This document shows positions 45,478 through 57,388 of a DNA stretch of 64,000 nucleotides, piece after piece; within the stretch, counting starts at the first letter, position 1; every line of letters starts with the position of its first letter. The notes under the pieces were generated by a model. It was not told where the DNA came from. It searched no databases and saw only the letters and a list, made by a program, of their open reading frames with translations. Both the position numbers and the translations under genes were made by a program. Source of the stretch: Podospora comata (Eukaryota > Ascomycota > Sordariomycetes > Sordariales > Podosporaceae); assembly GCA_017354895.1 (NCBI GenBank), contig CP071499.1:1488001-1552000 (forward strand). The letters run 5' to 3'.

Positions 45478-48400
45478 GGTGGTTCCTCTTTTTTTTTTTC
45501 AAGTTGTCCTGCTCCCGGCTGGGATCTCCAAAAAGCGGCTTCCCGGGTCGTCTGTTTTTTCGCTCACCCGCAAGTGGCAGTGTTGCTTTCTTTGCTGAAA
45601 ACAATTCAAGAAAAACGCACAAAATACAAAACAGAAAATCGAAACGGTTCCACGGAGCGATAGGGCGCGGCCAGAGGGTAAACAGCAATCAGTCCAGAAG
45701 GGCAACGGAGAAAAAAAACCTGCGGCCGGGATTTCCTTGGATGGCCGAGTACCAAAAGTCTTCATAAAAAAATCAGGGTCTCCACGCGGGCGGCGAGAAC
45801 CTCACTGGGATGTGTCTTTGACCGAACGGCAATCGGGCTGTGGTCCGGCAGAGCGGTTGACCATGGACTAGCAGCGGAGTCTAGCTTGGGCGCTGCTGGG
45901 GAATATCGCTCCGGCTCCTCTTTTTCAACGTCGCCGGTGCGGTTTTGCTGAGACTTTTGTCCTCGCGGGACTGGCGGATGAGAGGCCCAAACGACAAGAC
46001 GAAGCCGATTCAGATCCACGATGGAGACATATATCCCCCCTCGCTGGCCGCGCTGGTATCAAGGAGGAGGGGGCCGGGTGGCGAGAGCAGCACTTCCACG
46101 ACCGAGACTGACAACAAAGTGGCCGACACAGCAGGACCGGTGGAATGGAAAATGACAATCTTGACACGCAGCTCAGTTCAACTCAGTTCCGCGTCGCTCG
46201 GTGCGCCCAACATGGACCGGGAAGCCGGATGGGAAGGGTGGGAGCAAGCCGGTGCTCACTGCCCGCAACACCACTCACTCGCATACAAGGCCGACTTCGT
46301 GACTTTGGTTGCTTGGCGCTCCCCGGATGATGGAATTTCGAGAAGATGGAGGTGAGCGAGTCGGGCAACGACCAAGCGGGTGCAAGTGACGATTTCTCTG
46401 GCCAGACATGAGTTGATGGGAAGATCCATGCGGTCGCCATCCAATGGTGTCTACGCCCACACAACGCCCATGGCCGTGATCCAAGCCATTCGCACTCTGC
46501 CATGCTGCACTTTGCTGGCGCCGGTGCTCGACAAGCACAATGCGATGAACGGGGAAGCGGTAGGGCATCGTTGGGCACCAGATGGAAATCTTCGAAGCGG
46601 GTTACAACTCTGCGGTGTCGCCCAATGCCCAGACCCTCGGCAGTCGTGATTGGTGCCAGGAAGCTCCCTGTTCTCCGAGGCGGCACATCTGATTAGGGAA
46701 CCGATCGAAGCGACTGACGTTGGGCACGAACACGTCTCGCTGCACCAGCCCAACCATGCCGCCGCCCTATCATGCCATCTCGTCGTCTGGTCTGCCGTGA
46801 TGCCACGCAGCAGTGCTTCTTGACCGCTCCCGACTGCGTCCGGTCCGTCGACGACGCCGTCCGGTCTGACCCTTGGAGTGTTGACACGGCATCAGTTAGC
46901 CCCCATTTCCCCCCACAACCCCTTCCCACGTTTCCCATCCTCCCCCACGGCCTACTTTTTTCTTAAGAGGAGGTCCATGGCCGAGGCCACCCGCGTCATT
47001 GTTCCTGTCCTGGATGCAAATTTGGCATGAGGCATCGCGCCTTGCCCAAGACGGACAACTGACACAGTACTTTTTCTGCCGAGATGGGGACATCACCTTC
47101 AATCAAGGTATCATTTTTCTTCCACCCCACGTGCTTTGCACCCACACTGTAGCCCGACAACACCCACCGATGGGCGATGATAAGACTTCAGCCCCGAACG
47201 GCCCGGAGTTCGGGGGTTGAAGCTCGCCGGCACCACTTACAAGATCAGGCCGGACCCTCTCACTCACTTCTAACCTTACCCAGAGATTCCCTGTTTTGGA
47301 CTTCCTGAGCCTCTGGACCCCAACCCCGGATGGAGACCTCTTGGAGCCCTTGGATATGGATTGGTGTGGTTTCCACCACCTGCGCATTGCTGTCATCATG
47401 ATGCGCGCTCCTCGTGAGAGGAGTTGTTATTTCTCCTGGCGAGAGATGAGAAAAAGTCTGTTTGACGAGGTAAGGTAAATTATCGCCGATGCTCTCCAGA
47501 GACTTGCCTGTGATGGACTTTGTTTCCGCGGAATGAGGCACCCCTTTTCCCCCTTAAACTTTCTCTAGGTCCCAATTAGCAACACTCTGGCTGCCCTCCA
47601 TCCGCATGTGGAAGGAGACCTGCACATTGCAATCCGATTTCTTGCGCGCAGGATGCCGTTCACCTGGTTGAAGACATCAACTGTCACATTTTAGCCTTCA
47701 TCCGCCGTATCTGCCGTTCCCCTCTCTTTCAGAAAGCCTCGGAATCGACAAACCCAACCCCAACCCCAACCCGAACAGTTTGCCATCACACGACAACAAC
47801 AGCCTCGGGAGGATGTAGCGGAATCTCATGTTTCACGGGGCTTGCTTGGTGCGTGATGTGTCGCCCAAGCTTTGCAGCCTCGCCTTACTTTTGGTCCTTG
47901 AATAGCACCAGTCAGATGTGAGGAATGAGGCTCTCGCTGAGTCCGGGCAGCTCTTCGTCATGTGGCACAAATCTCCGAGTTGTGATCACGCCTGGGTCAT
48001 GCAAAAGCACTTCCAAGAGCCATGAGCAGGCGTGTGTGCTGATGAAGCACGTTGAAGATACAAGATAGGGCTAGGGCCAGCAGATGCCTGGCGCTTTAGT
48101 GAGTAGTAACCCCCATCAATGGTCACCCGAAAGCGGTATCTAACAACGGGCCAGGCTTTGTAGAAAGATTGAAGCCAATACACTGCCTGGACAAGCCTTG
48201 TCGGCCAGCCTGATCAATTGTTGCTCCGAGCTATGGACTCGGTCTTCGAGTACAAGGCATCAAGGGGAAGGCTAGCCTGATTGCAAGAGTCCTATCCGGG
48301 GTTGGTTGTGGAGGTTGATGATGTCCCAGGATTTACACATGCTGAGGGATGGGGTCCGAGCCACGCCTACTTACCTGGTTTCCGGGGCTGCCACACCTGT

Positions 48401-50767
48401 TGTTGACCTTGGGTTAAGGATCCTACACTGCAGCTCAGAAGAAGAAGAAGCCGACCGACAACGTGCCAACTTGCAGCCCTCGACAACGTCTGTTCTTATG
48501 AAGAATGGCAGAAAGGGGAGCCGGGCGACATCTCCGGGAGTGGACACTTGAAGAGGGCCCCGTCGTTGACAGGACGACACCAGCCATCGACAAACTTGGT
48601 CAACAATACTCGAGCCATCGACGCCGATTCGTTCGCCCATCGACAACCGTATGATGAACGCCGCTTGGTCAACGTCTTTGGCCGGCAGACATCCACATCA
48701 GACCCTAGCTGCATACTGAGCAATGAGTTGGAGGGGCTGTTGCTGATGTGGCGAGCAAGTGGGCGAGTTTGGTGCTTTTGGCCATTGTGTATCTGACTGA
48801 TGCCAACCCAGCTGAGTCTCGAGATGTCTTGCACGACATCAAGCCAGGCAATGAGGAGGTCTGGTCTTCAGGACACCTGTCGCAGACACCCAATCAAGGT
48901 ACGCTCTCCCATCGACAATATCGCGGCTACTGCGGATCGATCAAAAAATCAGTCGATGCATATCTTTGAGGGTCTCATGCACAGTAGACCAGATGTAGCA
49001 GTTGCGCATTCTCGCGGCATCTCTTGTCCCGTGTAAGTGAGATCCAGACCTTTCCATCTACCGTTGCAGTAGTAGCAACTGATCTGAGATTGACAACAAG
49101 CAGTGCATATCAGGAACGAGCTCTCCAATGATGTCGACAAAAAATGCACTTTTGCTCTTCGATGTGACTGAGTCATGGAGCCTCGGACGAAACATCAATC
49201 TCGCAGTCTCGGCATGCGTCGAAAGTGAGGCGGCTGCATGTCCAAAGCACGACCAAGTACGGGGACATCGCGTGTTTGGGCATTGCTGAGTTGGCAGAGA
49301 GAGGGGAGAGTGAAGGACCGACACGATTACCATCACAGAGCCTTCAGAACCGATTGAGAGCACCACCATCATCGCCGCCGACGTCCAAGCAAAACTCGTC
49401 CAGCTGCCGTGGTGGCTTTCCCATCATGACCGGTCAACGACAGGATTTCCATTTTTGGATATCCAGGTTCTGAACCAAAACCGGGCGAGACTGAACTGAC
49501 AGGAGGCGCCTTTGCTCTTGTCCATTCACACGAGAGAGCGAGGCACCAAGCAGGTGAGCTTGGTTGGTATTGGCTATCGTGGCCCACTTGTAGACGACTG
49601 GCTGGTGGACAGCAATGGTAAGACAACCCCTCTTCTTCTGTTGAACAGCAGCATGCCGCCGAGAGTGTTTCCTGAGACATGACGACGCCGAGCACTGCGG
49701 GGTCGTAGCATGGTTTCCATGAGGTCGGCAATCTGGGGACGATTTGCTGCGTGAGTGGTCTTTTCGATCTTGGTGACCCTTCAACAAGAGCGCGCGAGCA
49801 GCAGCACTGGCGGCAACGGCGTCTGTCCTATCGGCGCTTCTCTCGCTATCTGTGTCATCAGGCTGTCAGTGATTTGATCTGGATTATCAGAATATCCCGC
49901 AACAAACAGGTGAGGAGTATGTCAAGAGAGTGTAAGTGAATGTGACAGGTCGAAGCTGAGCTGGCACAGGACCTGTCTGCATCTTCCATAGGCCATAGTT
50001 GCATGACGGCGTCGCACACCGCTAACGACTGGTTGGATATCCTGTTTCTGGTCTGCTCGGCGGGGCTCTTGAAGCGATTCCGGCCTATCAGCAGAGGTGG
50101 TGATAGCTAGCCTGCAACATGAGCAGGGGACAGGCTGCATCAGACGGAATGCCAACGCATCACTGCAGAGGCACTAGGCCGTCGAGCCGGCCGACTCTGG
50201 TGAGGTTCTCGTGTGAGATTGGCGAAGAGATTGCAGCGCGGTGCAGCGACGCGCAGGTATACGCAGGGAGTCGCAGCAAAAGTGCAGAAAGGAAGCGGCA
50301 GGAAACATTGCGATGGACGGTGCCGAGACGAGAAGCGAACAGCCAGAGCGGGGTCTCATCAGACAAGACGAGCCTGTCTTCGAATGACAGCGTAGATTTA
50401 AAAACCCGCGCGCCCCTTCCTTGCCCAACAGTTGTCCTTTCCCCCCCAGAGAACTCTTTCCACACCAGAGCCCAACGAGACCCGCCATCGTTCATCGTTA
50501 CTGCCCAACCTGACGCCATCCTTCCTCACTGGTTCTCTTTTATATACCTGAACACCTCACCGCTCCTCTCTGCCTCCACACAGAAACCACGCCAGTCTCC
50601 CCAAGACTCCATCACCACTTCCATCCCCACAGGACACTCTTCCTTCTGTTACTGGATCCTTCCCCAAGACGGACAAGACACGTTGGAAGCCTCCATTGCT
50701 GTCGTTGTCTAGAGAGCAGTCACAAGCTCACATCTTGCATTGCCGCATACTCTGCCTGTCGTCTGGA
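45478..50767. other. 5.3 kb region without a recognisable gene
   Basis: On neither strand do I find a translation resembling a protein family. Frames of 100-200 codons exist but have mixed composition and overlap one another. The left end is the promoter of the minus-strand 421-residue gene. The right end looks like the promoter and leader of the C2H2 gene, with TATA-like sequences near 50398 (TTTAAAAA) and 50543 (TTATATAC) and a C/T-rich stretch from 50415 to 50680. A short CCCAACC-type run lies at about 47755-47777. Regulatory DNA or a non-coding transcript is possible. Confidence 0.5.
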
Positions 50768-53700
50768 ATGTCTGCCACGGTTATGCCCCGGACCACTGAT
50801 ACCATGCCTGGCTACAACACCCACAATCTTGAACTGGACGAGGTTCACACCCCCTCGAGGTATATTACGCTTGTTTTCATTTGTTTCCTGGGAGGCCTAT
50901 AGTGCTTTTTTTGCTTTTCACATCATGTTGCGATACAAGTCATGTTTTTCCTTTTTCTATTTCTGCCTGTTCTTGAACATCTTGCCTTGGACCAGGTCTT
51001 GAGTGAGACGCCCCATGAGCATGGATCGATCAATCAATCTGGACATACGAGAGACTTTTGCAACCCAGGAACAGCGTTTCACAGACCGATTTCTTCCCAA
51101 GGACACAAACGTCCCATGGATCGCCAACTGGATGCCCCGGATTTCATCTGCCATGGACTACTGCCACGGAGCTCTCGTCACAAACCTCTGGATGGATGGT
51201 GTCTCAGCCGAGTCCCTCAGATCAGTCAGACCTGGCACTCGTGCTGGGTTGACTGCATCGCACTGTTACTTTTACACAAGCTTTTCGAAGCTCAATCAGT
51301 AAGTCTCGGACACAGTTCGCCAACATTTCGACAAGCCGCTTGAGGATCTTGCCATGCGGACTTCGACACTCTTTTCGGACAGCAGCAGGACGACAACATC
51401 ATGGAGATGGCTTTCTCTTTCTTCTTTCTCTCAGGACCACAGGACTTGAAAAAGAACAGGTTTCGCAGACAGGACTTGCGCACTGGAATTTCCCGGACAC
51501 TGGATTCATCTTATGGACAACTTTCTTTTGCCAGCGAGGACCTTCAACTTCATGCAATCACAAGTCGCTGACTTGTACATGGCTTCTCTTCGAACACACC
51601 TTGGACACCTTTCTGGACTTGCTTTTTCTTCCCTCTCTGGATCATCGACGAGGATTTTTCCCTGGACTTCCCTGGACCTTCTCTCACCACACTGCTATCG
51701 ACACCCGGACAGTCTTGCTCAGCTCAGAGTGGAGGAAAACAAGATTGATGAGAAATACTGTCTCTTGATCCTCTTCTTCTGTAGCTTGACTAGATCTCTT
51801 CGCCAACAACAGCCAAGGATTTTCTCTGGTTTTCTTTTCGCACCGGTTTCGCTTTGCTTTTTCTTCAACCTGGATTCACTTTGCTCCTCGTGACGCGACC
51901 GGATTCTCAACCTGGCTCCAGGCCAGCAGCCTTGATGTGAAACTTTCGCCATGGATTCCCGGATAGTGTTGCTCTTTGAGAACGCTCAATTGGTCTGTAG
52001 CTACCTCTCTGTGACAAATGTAGATAGCTCTCACTAACATGGCTCGTTTGCAGGATACAAAGTTGTGCCATTTGATGCCTCAGTTTCTTTTTGGTCACAT
52101 TTCCTTTCTACATTTTCTTTTCTCTCTACAAGACGACAACGAGATGGTGGAATGAACAGCACACTAACCATTTGCTCCAGCGACTATAGCTACAGTGCTC
52201 AGCCCAACATGCTTTCCTCATCTGCCTCTGGAATCTTTTCTTTTTGTCAAACAGGACCAGCCGACCTTTCTGGCTCGGCTTGGGACACGACAGTTGAAGG
52301 ACCACAGAACTTTCCTGAGTTTACGGATGCCACGGATTACTATGCTGGAGAAGCCGAGGACTCTTTCTTGCCATTTGGCCAAATCACCCCAAAACCGGAC
52401 CAAGATGACTTCCACGCCCGCTGGGCTCCTTCCGACAACAAGGCCCTGAAGGCTGAGCCCATGCGCAGAGGCACCTCGCGCAGCTCCACTGGGAGCCTCA
52501 AAAACAGAAACACAAAGCCTTCTGCCACTTCGGTCAAGAAGACCAGGTCAAGAGTACAGTCCATCCTCACACAGACATCATCACAGATGTCCAAGCTTGA
52601 CATGGCTGGTGCCCCCTACTCGGATGGCCCTGCTGTTGCCGCTGGCCGGATCATGGATGTGCAGCAATACCTTGCTCAGGATCTCGACACTCTTTCCGTC
52701 AGCGGTGCTGGCTACTACCCCATGATGGGTTTCCCGGATGGCTTGACCTACAGCAACGACTTGGCCCCCATGGCCCAGCACGTGAACCCCCAGATCTTTG
52801 ATGCCGGTCTCATCAGCCACTCTCCTCACTCTTGGGGCTCGCTGAGCCCTGTTGACTCCCGCCTGTCTTCCCCTGGTCTCGGCGATGGTGCCGAAGACTT
52901 GTGGTCTGCTGTCCCTTCTGCCTCGTCTCCTGGCGAGAGCCAGAGCTCCAACTCGCCTGTTCTGCCTGGCCAGTCACCAAGGTATGTTGCGACTACAAAC
53001 GCGGTTGAGCTCGGTGCATTGTCTCACACCAGTGATTTCAGGATGAGCCGGAAAATGGATGGCCAGTATGTGACATCTGACGATCTTCACCTTGTTCCCG
53101 CCATGGGTGAGGATGCTTTTGCCCTCCCTCCTGCCTTTGGCGCCCGCCGCATGAGCGGCGAAGGTGAGTCTGCTCGGGACCATTATCTCTACAAGAATGC
53201 GTACCCCCATGCGGACGGACTTTTCCATTGCCCCTGGGAGGGCCAGCCGAGCTGCAACCACAAGCCCGAGAAGCTCAAGTGCAACTACGAGTAAGCACGC
53301 ACCATTTGTTTGACTCTTGTGATCCCTTCCATCAGCTAACCACTCTCCCACCAACAGCAAGTTTGTTGACTCCCACCTCAAGCCCTACCGCTGCAAGGTT
53401 GAGGGCTGCCAGAACGCCCGCTTTTCTTCCACTGCTTGCCTCCTCCGACATGAGCGTGAGGCCCACGCGATGCATGGCCATGGTGAGAAGCCCTACCTGT
53501 GCACCTATGAGGGCTGCGAGCGCTCCGTTGCCGGCCACGGATTCCCCAGACAATGGAACCTCAGGGACCACATGAGGCGCGTCCACAATGACAACGGCAC
53601 CACCGCTCAGGCTGCTTCCCCTCCCGCCTCTGGCGCCACCACCTCTACCCGTGGCCGCAAGAGAAAGAGCGATGTTCAGGAGAAGCCCGCCCAGGAGAAG

Positions 53701-53943
53701 ACCAGCTCCCGCAAGTCCAAGTCTGAGGCTTCCAAGCCCGTCGAGCCCCCCGTCAACCTCGAGATCACCCAATGGTGGGAGCACCAGAGAGCTCTCCAGG
53801 ACCTCGTTTCCGCTGGTTACCAGCCCGACGACATCCAGACCTTCCATTACATCAAGGAGGCTCAGGACCACTTGACCGCCATGGACAGGATCACCCACAA
53901 CCTCACCGCTAAGCCCGAGGTCCGCCGCGGTTGGAGGAATTGA
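50768..53943 (+). CDS. C2H2 zinc-finger transcription factor
   Basis: The certain part runs from 52152 or 52160 to 53943: exons to 52981, 53042-53290 and 53358-53943. It has a Ser-rich N-terminal region (TICSSDYSYSAQPNMLSSS), then zinc fingers at the end of exon 2 and the start of exon 3 (FHCPWEG-x-PSC, PYRCKVEGCQNARFSSTACL, PYLCTYEGCERSV) and a C-terminal basic and helical region ending VRRGWRN. Two starts are possible. The ATG at 52152 gives 554 residues. An ATG at 50768, the first ATG in a leader-like stretch, opens a 92-nt exon (MSATVMPRTTDTMPGYN...) that splices in frame from 50859 to 52160 over a 1.3 kb intron and gives 582 residues. I prefer the second because its codons look coding. 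DNA-binding regulator; target genes unknown. Confidence 0.75.
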
Positions 53944-54987
53944 GCGATTGTGAGTTCTCACTGCGAGATCTTCGAGCCAGTCATGTGACTCTCCCCACGC
54001 CGCGCCGAGTGCGCCGGTTTGATGTGGAAACAAGGTCAGACACATCGCCCTGGACTTCAACCCCCACGGATCAGGATCTCCGAGCATGCCTGCCAATCGG
54101 TGTACCTCTTTCACCCCCTATGCTTTCTTTCCTTTTTCCTTGTTTGGGTACGGGCGGACTTGGTTGAATTTGACAAAAAATGGAAAAAGATCAAAAATAT
54201 GGGACAGTCTCTTTTGAGGCAATTGGGAGGACAGACCTTTTATGGATTATGACTTATGATTTACGAAGATATGACCGGGGCTTTGGATATCGGATTGGGA
54301 AACCTCAGATAGAACATTTTTCGTGTTGGCTACATGGGCCACACAGACTCAGACACCACGACGGACAGCATTTCTTTTGTCATATTTTTCTTTTATTTAT
54401 GAGATACGGGAGATACGGGATATGAAGACGCGGGTTTTTTTCTTTTTGGTGATGGAGTTTAAAAGAAAGGATTTGGGATTGTTTTTCTGGAATACATAGC
54501 GCAAAGCGAGAACTTGTTTATCAAGGATTTTTTGGATTACCGGTTATGGGTGTTGTTTGACATGAAAAAAAAACTGGGAGATTTGATGAAAGGAATATGA
54601 TGATGACCTGGCGTTTTGTTTTTTGAAGGGATTTGTAGAAAAGTTATTGTAGACTTGGGATAGATTTGTGTGCTTGTTTGTTTGTAGTTTAGTTTTGCCT
54701 TTGTTGTATATATTTTGGCAATGTTGGATACCCCCTGTTGTATATTGTATATTGTTTAGCAGCACATAGCGTTGGATGGCATGGGATGGCATGGGATGGA
54801 ATAGGAAAAGGCAAAAGCTCATGGCTGTTTGTGTCTGTCTGTTTGTCTTGACTACATTGTGTGTGTGTGTGTGTGTGTGTTGCCTATCGATGAATTGTTG
54901 CTTTCCTGTTTCTTTTCCTCCTCTGTCCGTCAATCTCAACTTTTGCATCTCTCATCCTCGCTGGGATGGGGTTGAGTTTGCGCGATC
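53944..54987. other. 3' flank of the C2H2 gene, convergent region
   Basis: T/G-rich sequence with many ATG/GGGATA words, consistent with a long 3' UTR of the C2H2 gene. A (TG)n run lies at about 54860-54880. No gene is recognised. Confidence 0.55.
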
Positions 54988-55768
54988 TCAAAGAGGCAAG
55001 TCAGCCTCCCCGGGGATCAAAGTCCCGTTCTCGACGGCGGCACGGTGGCCGCGGGCGAGCATCCCGTAGACGGGCATGTACGTGTCCAGCCAGGGGAGGA
55101 TCTCCTTTGCGCCGGGGGAGGAGCGCCAGTCCCTCATCAGGTCGCAGACGATGCTAAAAAGGGAGACGACGTTGACGCCGGCGCGCATCATCTGATCATT
55201 GGCGAGGTCGCGGATCTCTTTTGTGACGGTGCCCGAGGCTTCCTGGTTGGCCCAGACGGAGTACCCCTCTGCGCGGAGAGAGCGAGCCAAGAAGGCGGTG
55301 CAGACGTCTGTGACGATGCCGGCGAGGATGATCTGCTTCTTGCCTGTGGCCTTGACCGCGGCGCGGAACTCGGGGGAGTCCCAGGCGTTTACTTCTCCTT
55401 GGCGGGCGATGACGGGGGCGGTGGGGTACATGTCGAGGATTTCTTGGGGGAGGGGGCCGTTGGGGCCGGTGGAGGCCGAGGTGGTGAGGATTACGGGGAG
55501 GGTGGGGAAGGCAAGGCCTAGGGCGGAGTGGGCGAGCATGTTTTGTTTGAAGAGGGTTGGGTCTGGGGGGATTAGTAAGGGGTGTGAGAAGGGGAAGGGG
55601 GAAAGGGAGGGACATACCGTAGTCACGGGCGAGATTGTAAAGGCCTTCTTGGAGGTCGACGATGATGAGGAGGGAGTCGTTTTTGTTGAGGCGTTCCCAG
55701 GGGAAGGACGAGTCGGCCAGGATGGGGAGGGCCGTGAGGGCGGTTGTGAGAAGGGTGGTGAACTTCAT
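54988..55768 (-). CDS. Secreted YcaC-type isochorismatase-fold hydrolase
   Basis: Two minus-strand exons, 55768-55618 and 55562-54988, give 241 residues. Residues 1-18 form a signal peptide (MKFTTLLTTALTALPILA). The fold markers are LLIIVDLQEGLY (Asp38), then ARQGEVNAWDSPEFRAAV and TGKKQIILAGIVTDVC with Cys138, the expected nucleophile; ANQEASGTV follows. These phrases match the YcaC branch of isochorismatase-like cysteine hydrolases rather than true isochorismatases. The usual catalytic set is Asp, Lys and Cys; I can place the Asp and Cys but not the Lys. The substrate is unknown. A signal peptide implies entry to the secretory pathway. Confidence 0.9.
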
Positions 55769-57388
55769 GGTGAGATGGTCAAGGTGAAATCACTGGTGAG
55801 AAGGTTGATGAGGAGATGGTGATGGTGATGGTGATGGTGATGGAAGCGAGTGATTGATATTCTGGCTGTACCAACTCCTTTTATACATGAACTTCATCCC
55901 CAAGATCCCCGCAGGACTCTCGATATCCTGAATTTCTTTCCTCATTATCGTCCCGCGCCTTGCCTCCCGGATTATCGTTGTTGACCGCCACAAGCATCTT
56001 GACAAGCACCGTCTAATCACTTGATCAGCATCCCGTCAGTGCCCAGGTCATCATGGGTCACATCGACTAGACAGCATCGAGTCCGTGATGACGAGAACCG
56101 CGGCCTTGAACACCGGAATCAGCACTCCACCGAGAGTCCAGCCCGCGGAAGGATGATGTCGATGGCTTCAATATCCACCACGTTGTTCGTGTTGTTGCTA
56201 TGTCCTGACTAAGGCACTGCCTGCCCGATGCAACGTACAGCTAGTTGACTGCATTGTCAGCCGGGACTAAGGATTGGATAATTGTGTGTAACGCGGATTG
56301 CTGATTCAGCGCCTGCAAGTCGAAGTGATGGTTCGTTTCGCGAGGATAGCTTGGCTGGTAGAGGTTTAGTAAGCTAGAATATCACACACAATATATACCT
56401 TAGGTATGAGGGGGAAGTTGGGGAATAGCCAAGATGGAGGTAGATTGGAGATCTCCGTGCTGCCTCAGATCCAGATCGCATCACATCATCTCTGAGAGGT
56501 TGATAATGGGATTCTTGAAATCCACGTCAGCTCAACTTAATCATGTTTAACCGCACCCAATGGCCTGGAGCGCGCTAAAATGGGCCATCAAACGGCCAGC
56601 GGCGGGATGGCAGGTGTAGCGTGACAGCCGGTGAATCACCTCAACGGCCCGTCCACCTTGAAGATAGCGTGCCCCCACTTTGACTTGTGTTTCCGTCTGG
56701 GGAAGGAAGGTCAGAGCTTCTTGTTTCCACCGTCGATAAGGCAGAGGAGGGATCATCCCAATTGACTTATTCACCTTTATTTAGAAGACAGGATTGCGGC
56801 GAATGTTCAACGTCAACTTCTGCGACATGTGTAACCTGTAACAAATCCTCAGACGGCGCTGAAGGGCTCTAACAACATGATATCTGAGACCTGTTAGTGG
56901 AGGGGTTTGCTTTGGCCCCCCCCCAACCCCGCCCAGCCCTTGCAGTAGCGAACGGTCTGGAACCAAGACAGGGAAAACAACAGCTGCCCTTGTCAATGAC
57001 TTGCACTAACAGATGCGCCCCTCACTTCTGTATCAAGATGCTATCGAGGCTGCAAGGCGGCGGGAAGAGAACCCCTGCCGCCACACTCGTTTTGGATGCC
57101 GGCATGGGCGAGGCGACGCGCCGAGAAAAGAATAGATCTTCCGTTCGAGGGGCAGGAGATGCTGGTAAAGCTGGCCTCAACCTCCGTTCAGAGGGATGGA
57201 ATGTTTCTTTCCCTTTTCTCTCCAACTTGAGTCTTGCCCTGTTTTTTGTCTGAGAAGGGTTGTTGCTGATTGATATTTGGCGAACACTGCTGGACAAGTG
57301 GCCAGAAGTTTTATTTCCTTCGCTGACTTGAGGTTTTTGAAACTGCTGGTTTGTTGCAATTGGGCTGTTTACTTCGCGGTACATCACC
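55769..57388. other. Divergent intergenic region with a (GGTGAT)n microsatellite
   Basis: About 1.6 kb between the isochorismatase-fold and SET genes. A GATGGT hexamer is tandemly repeated at about 55808-55842, upstream of the isochorismatase-fold gene. A run of C lies near 56918-56926. No gene is recognised. Confidence 0.55.
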
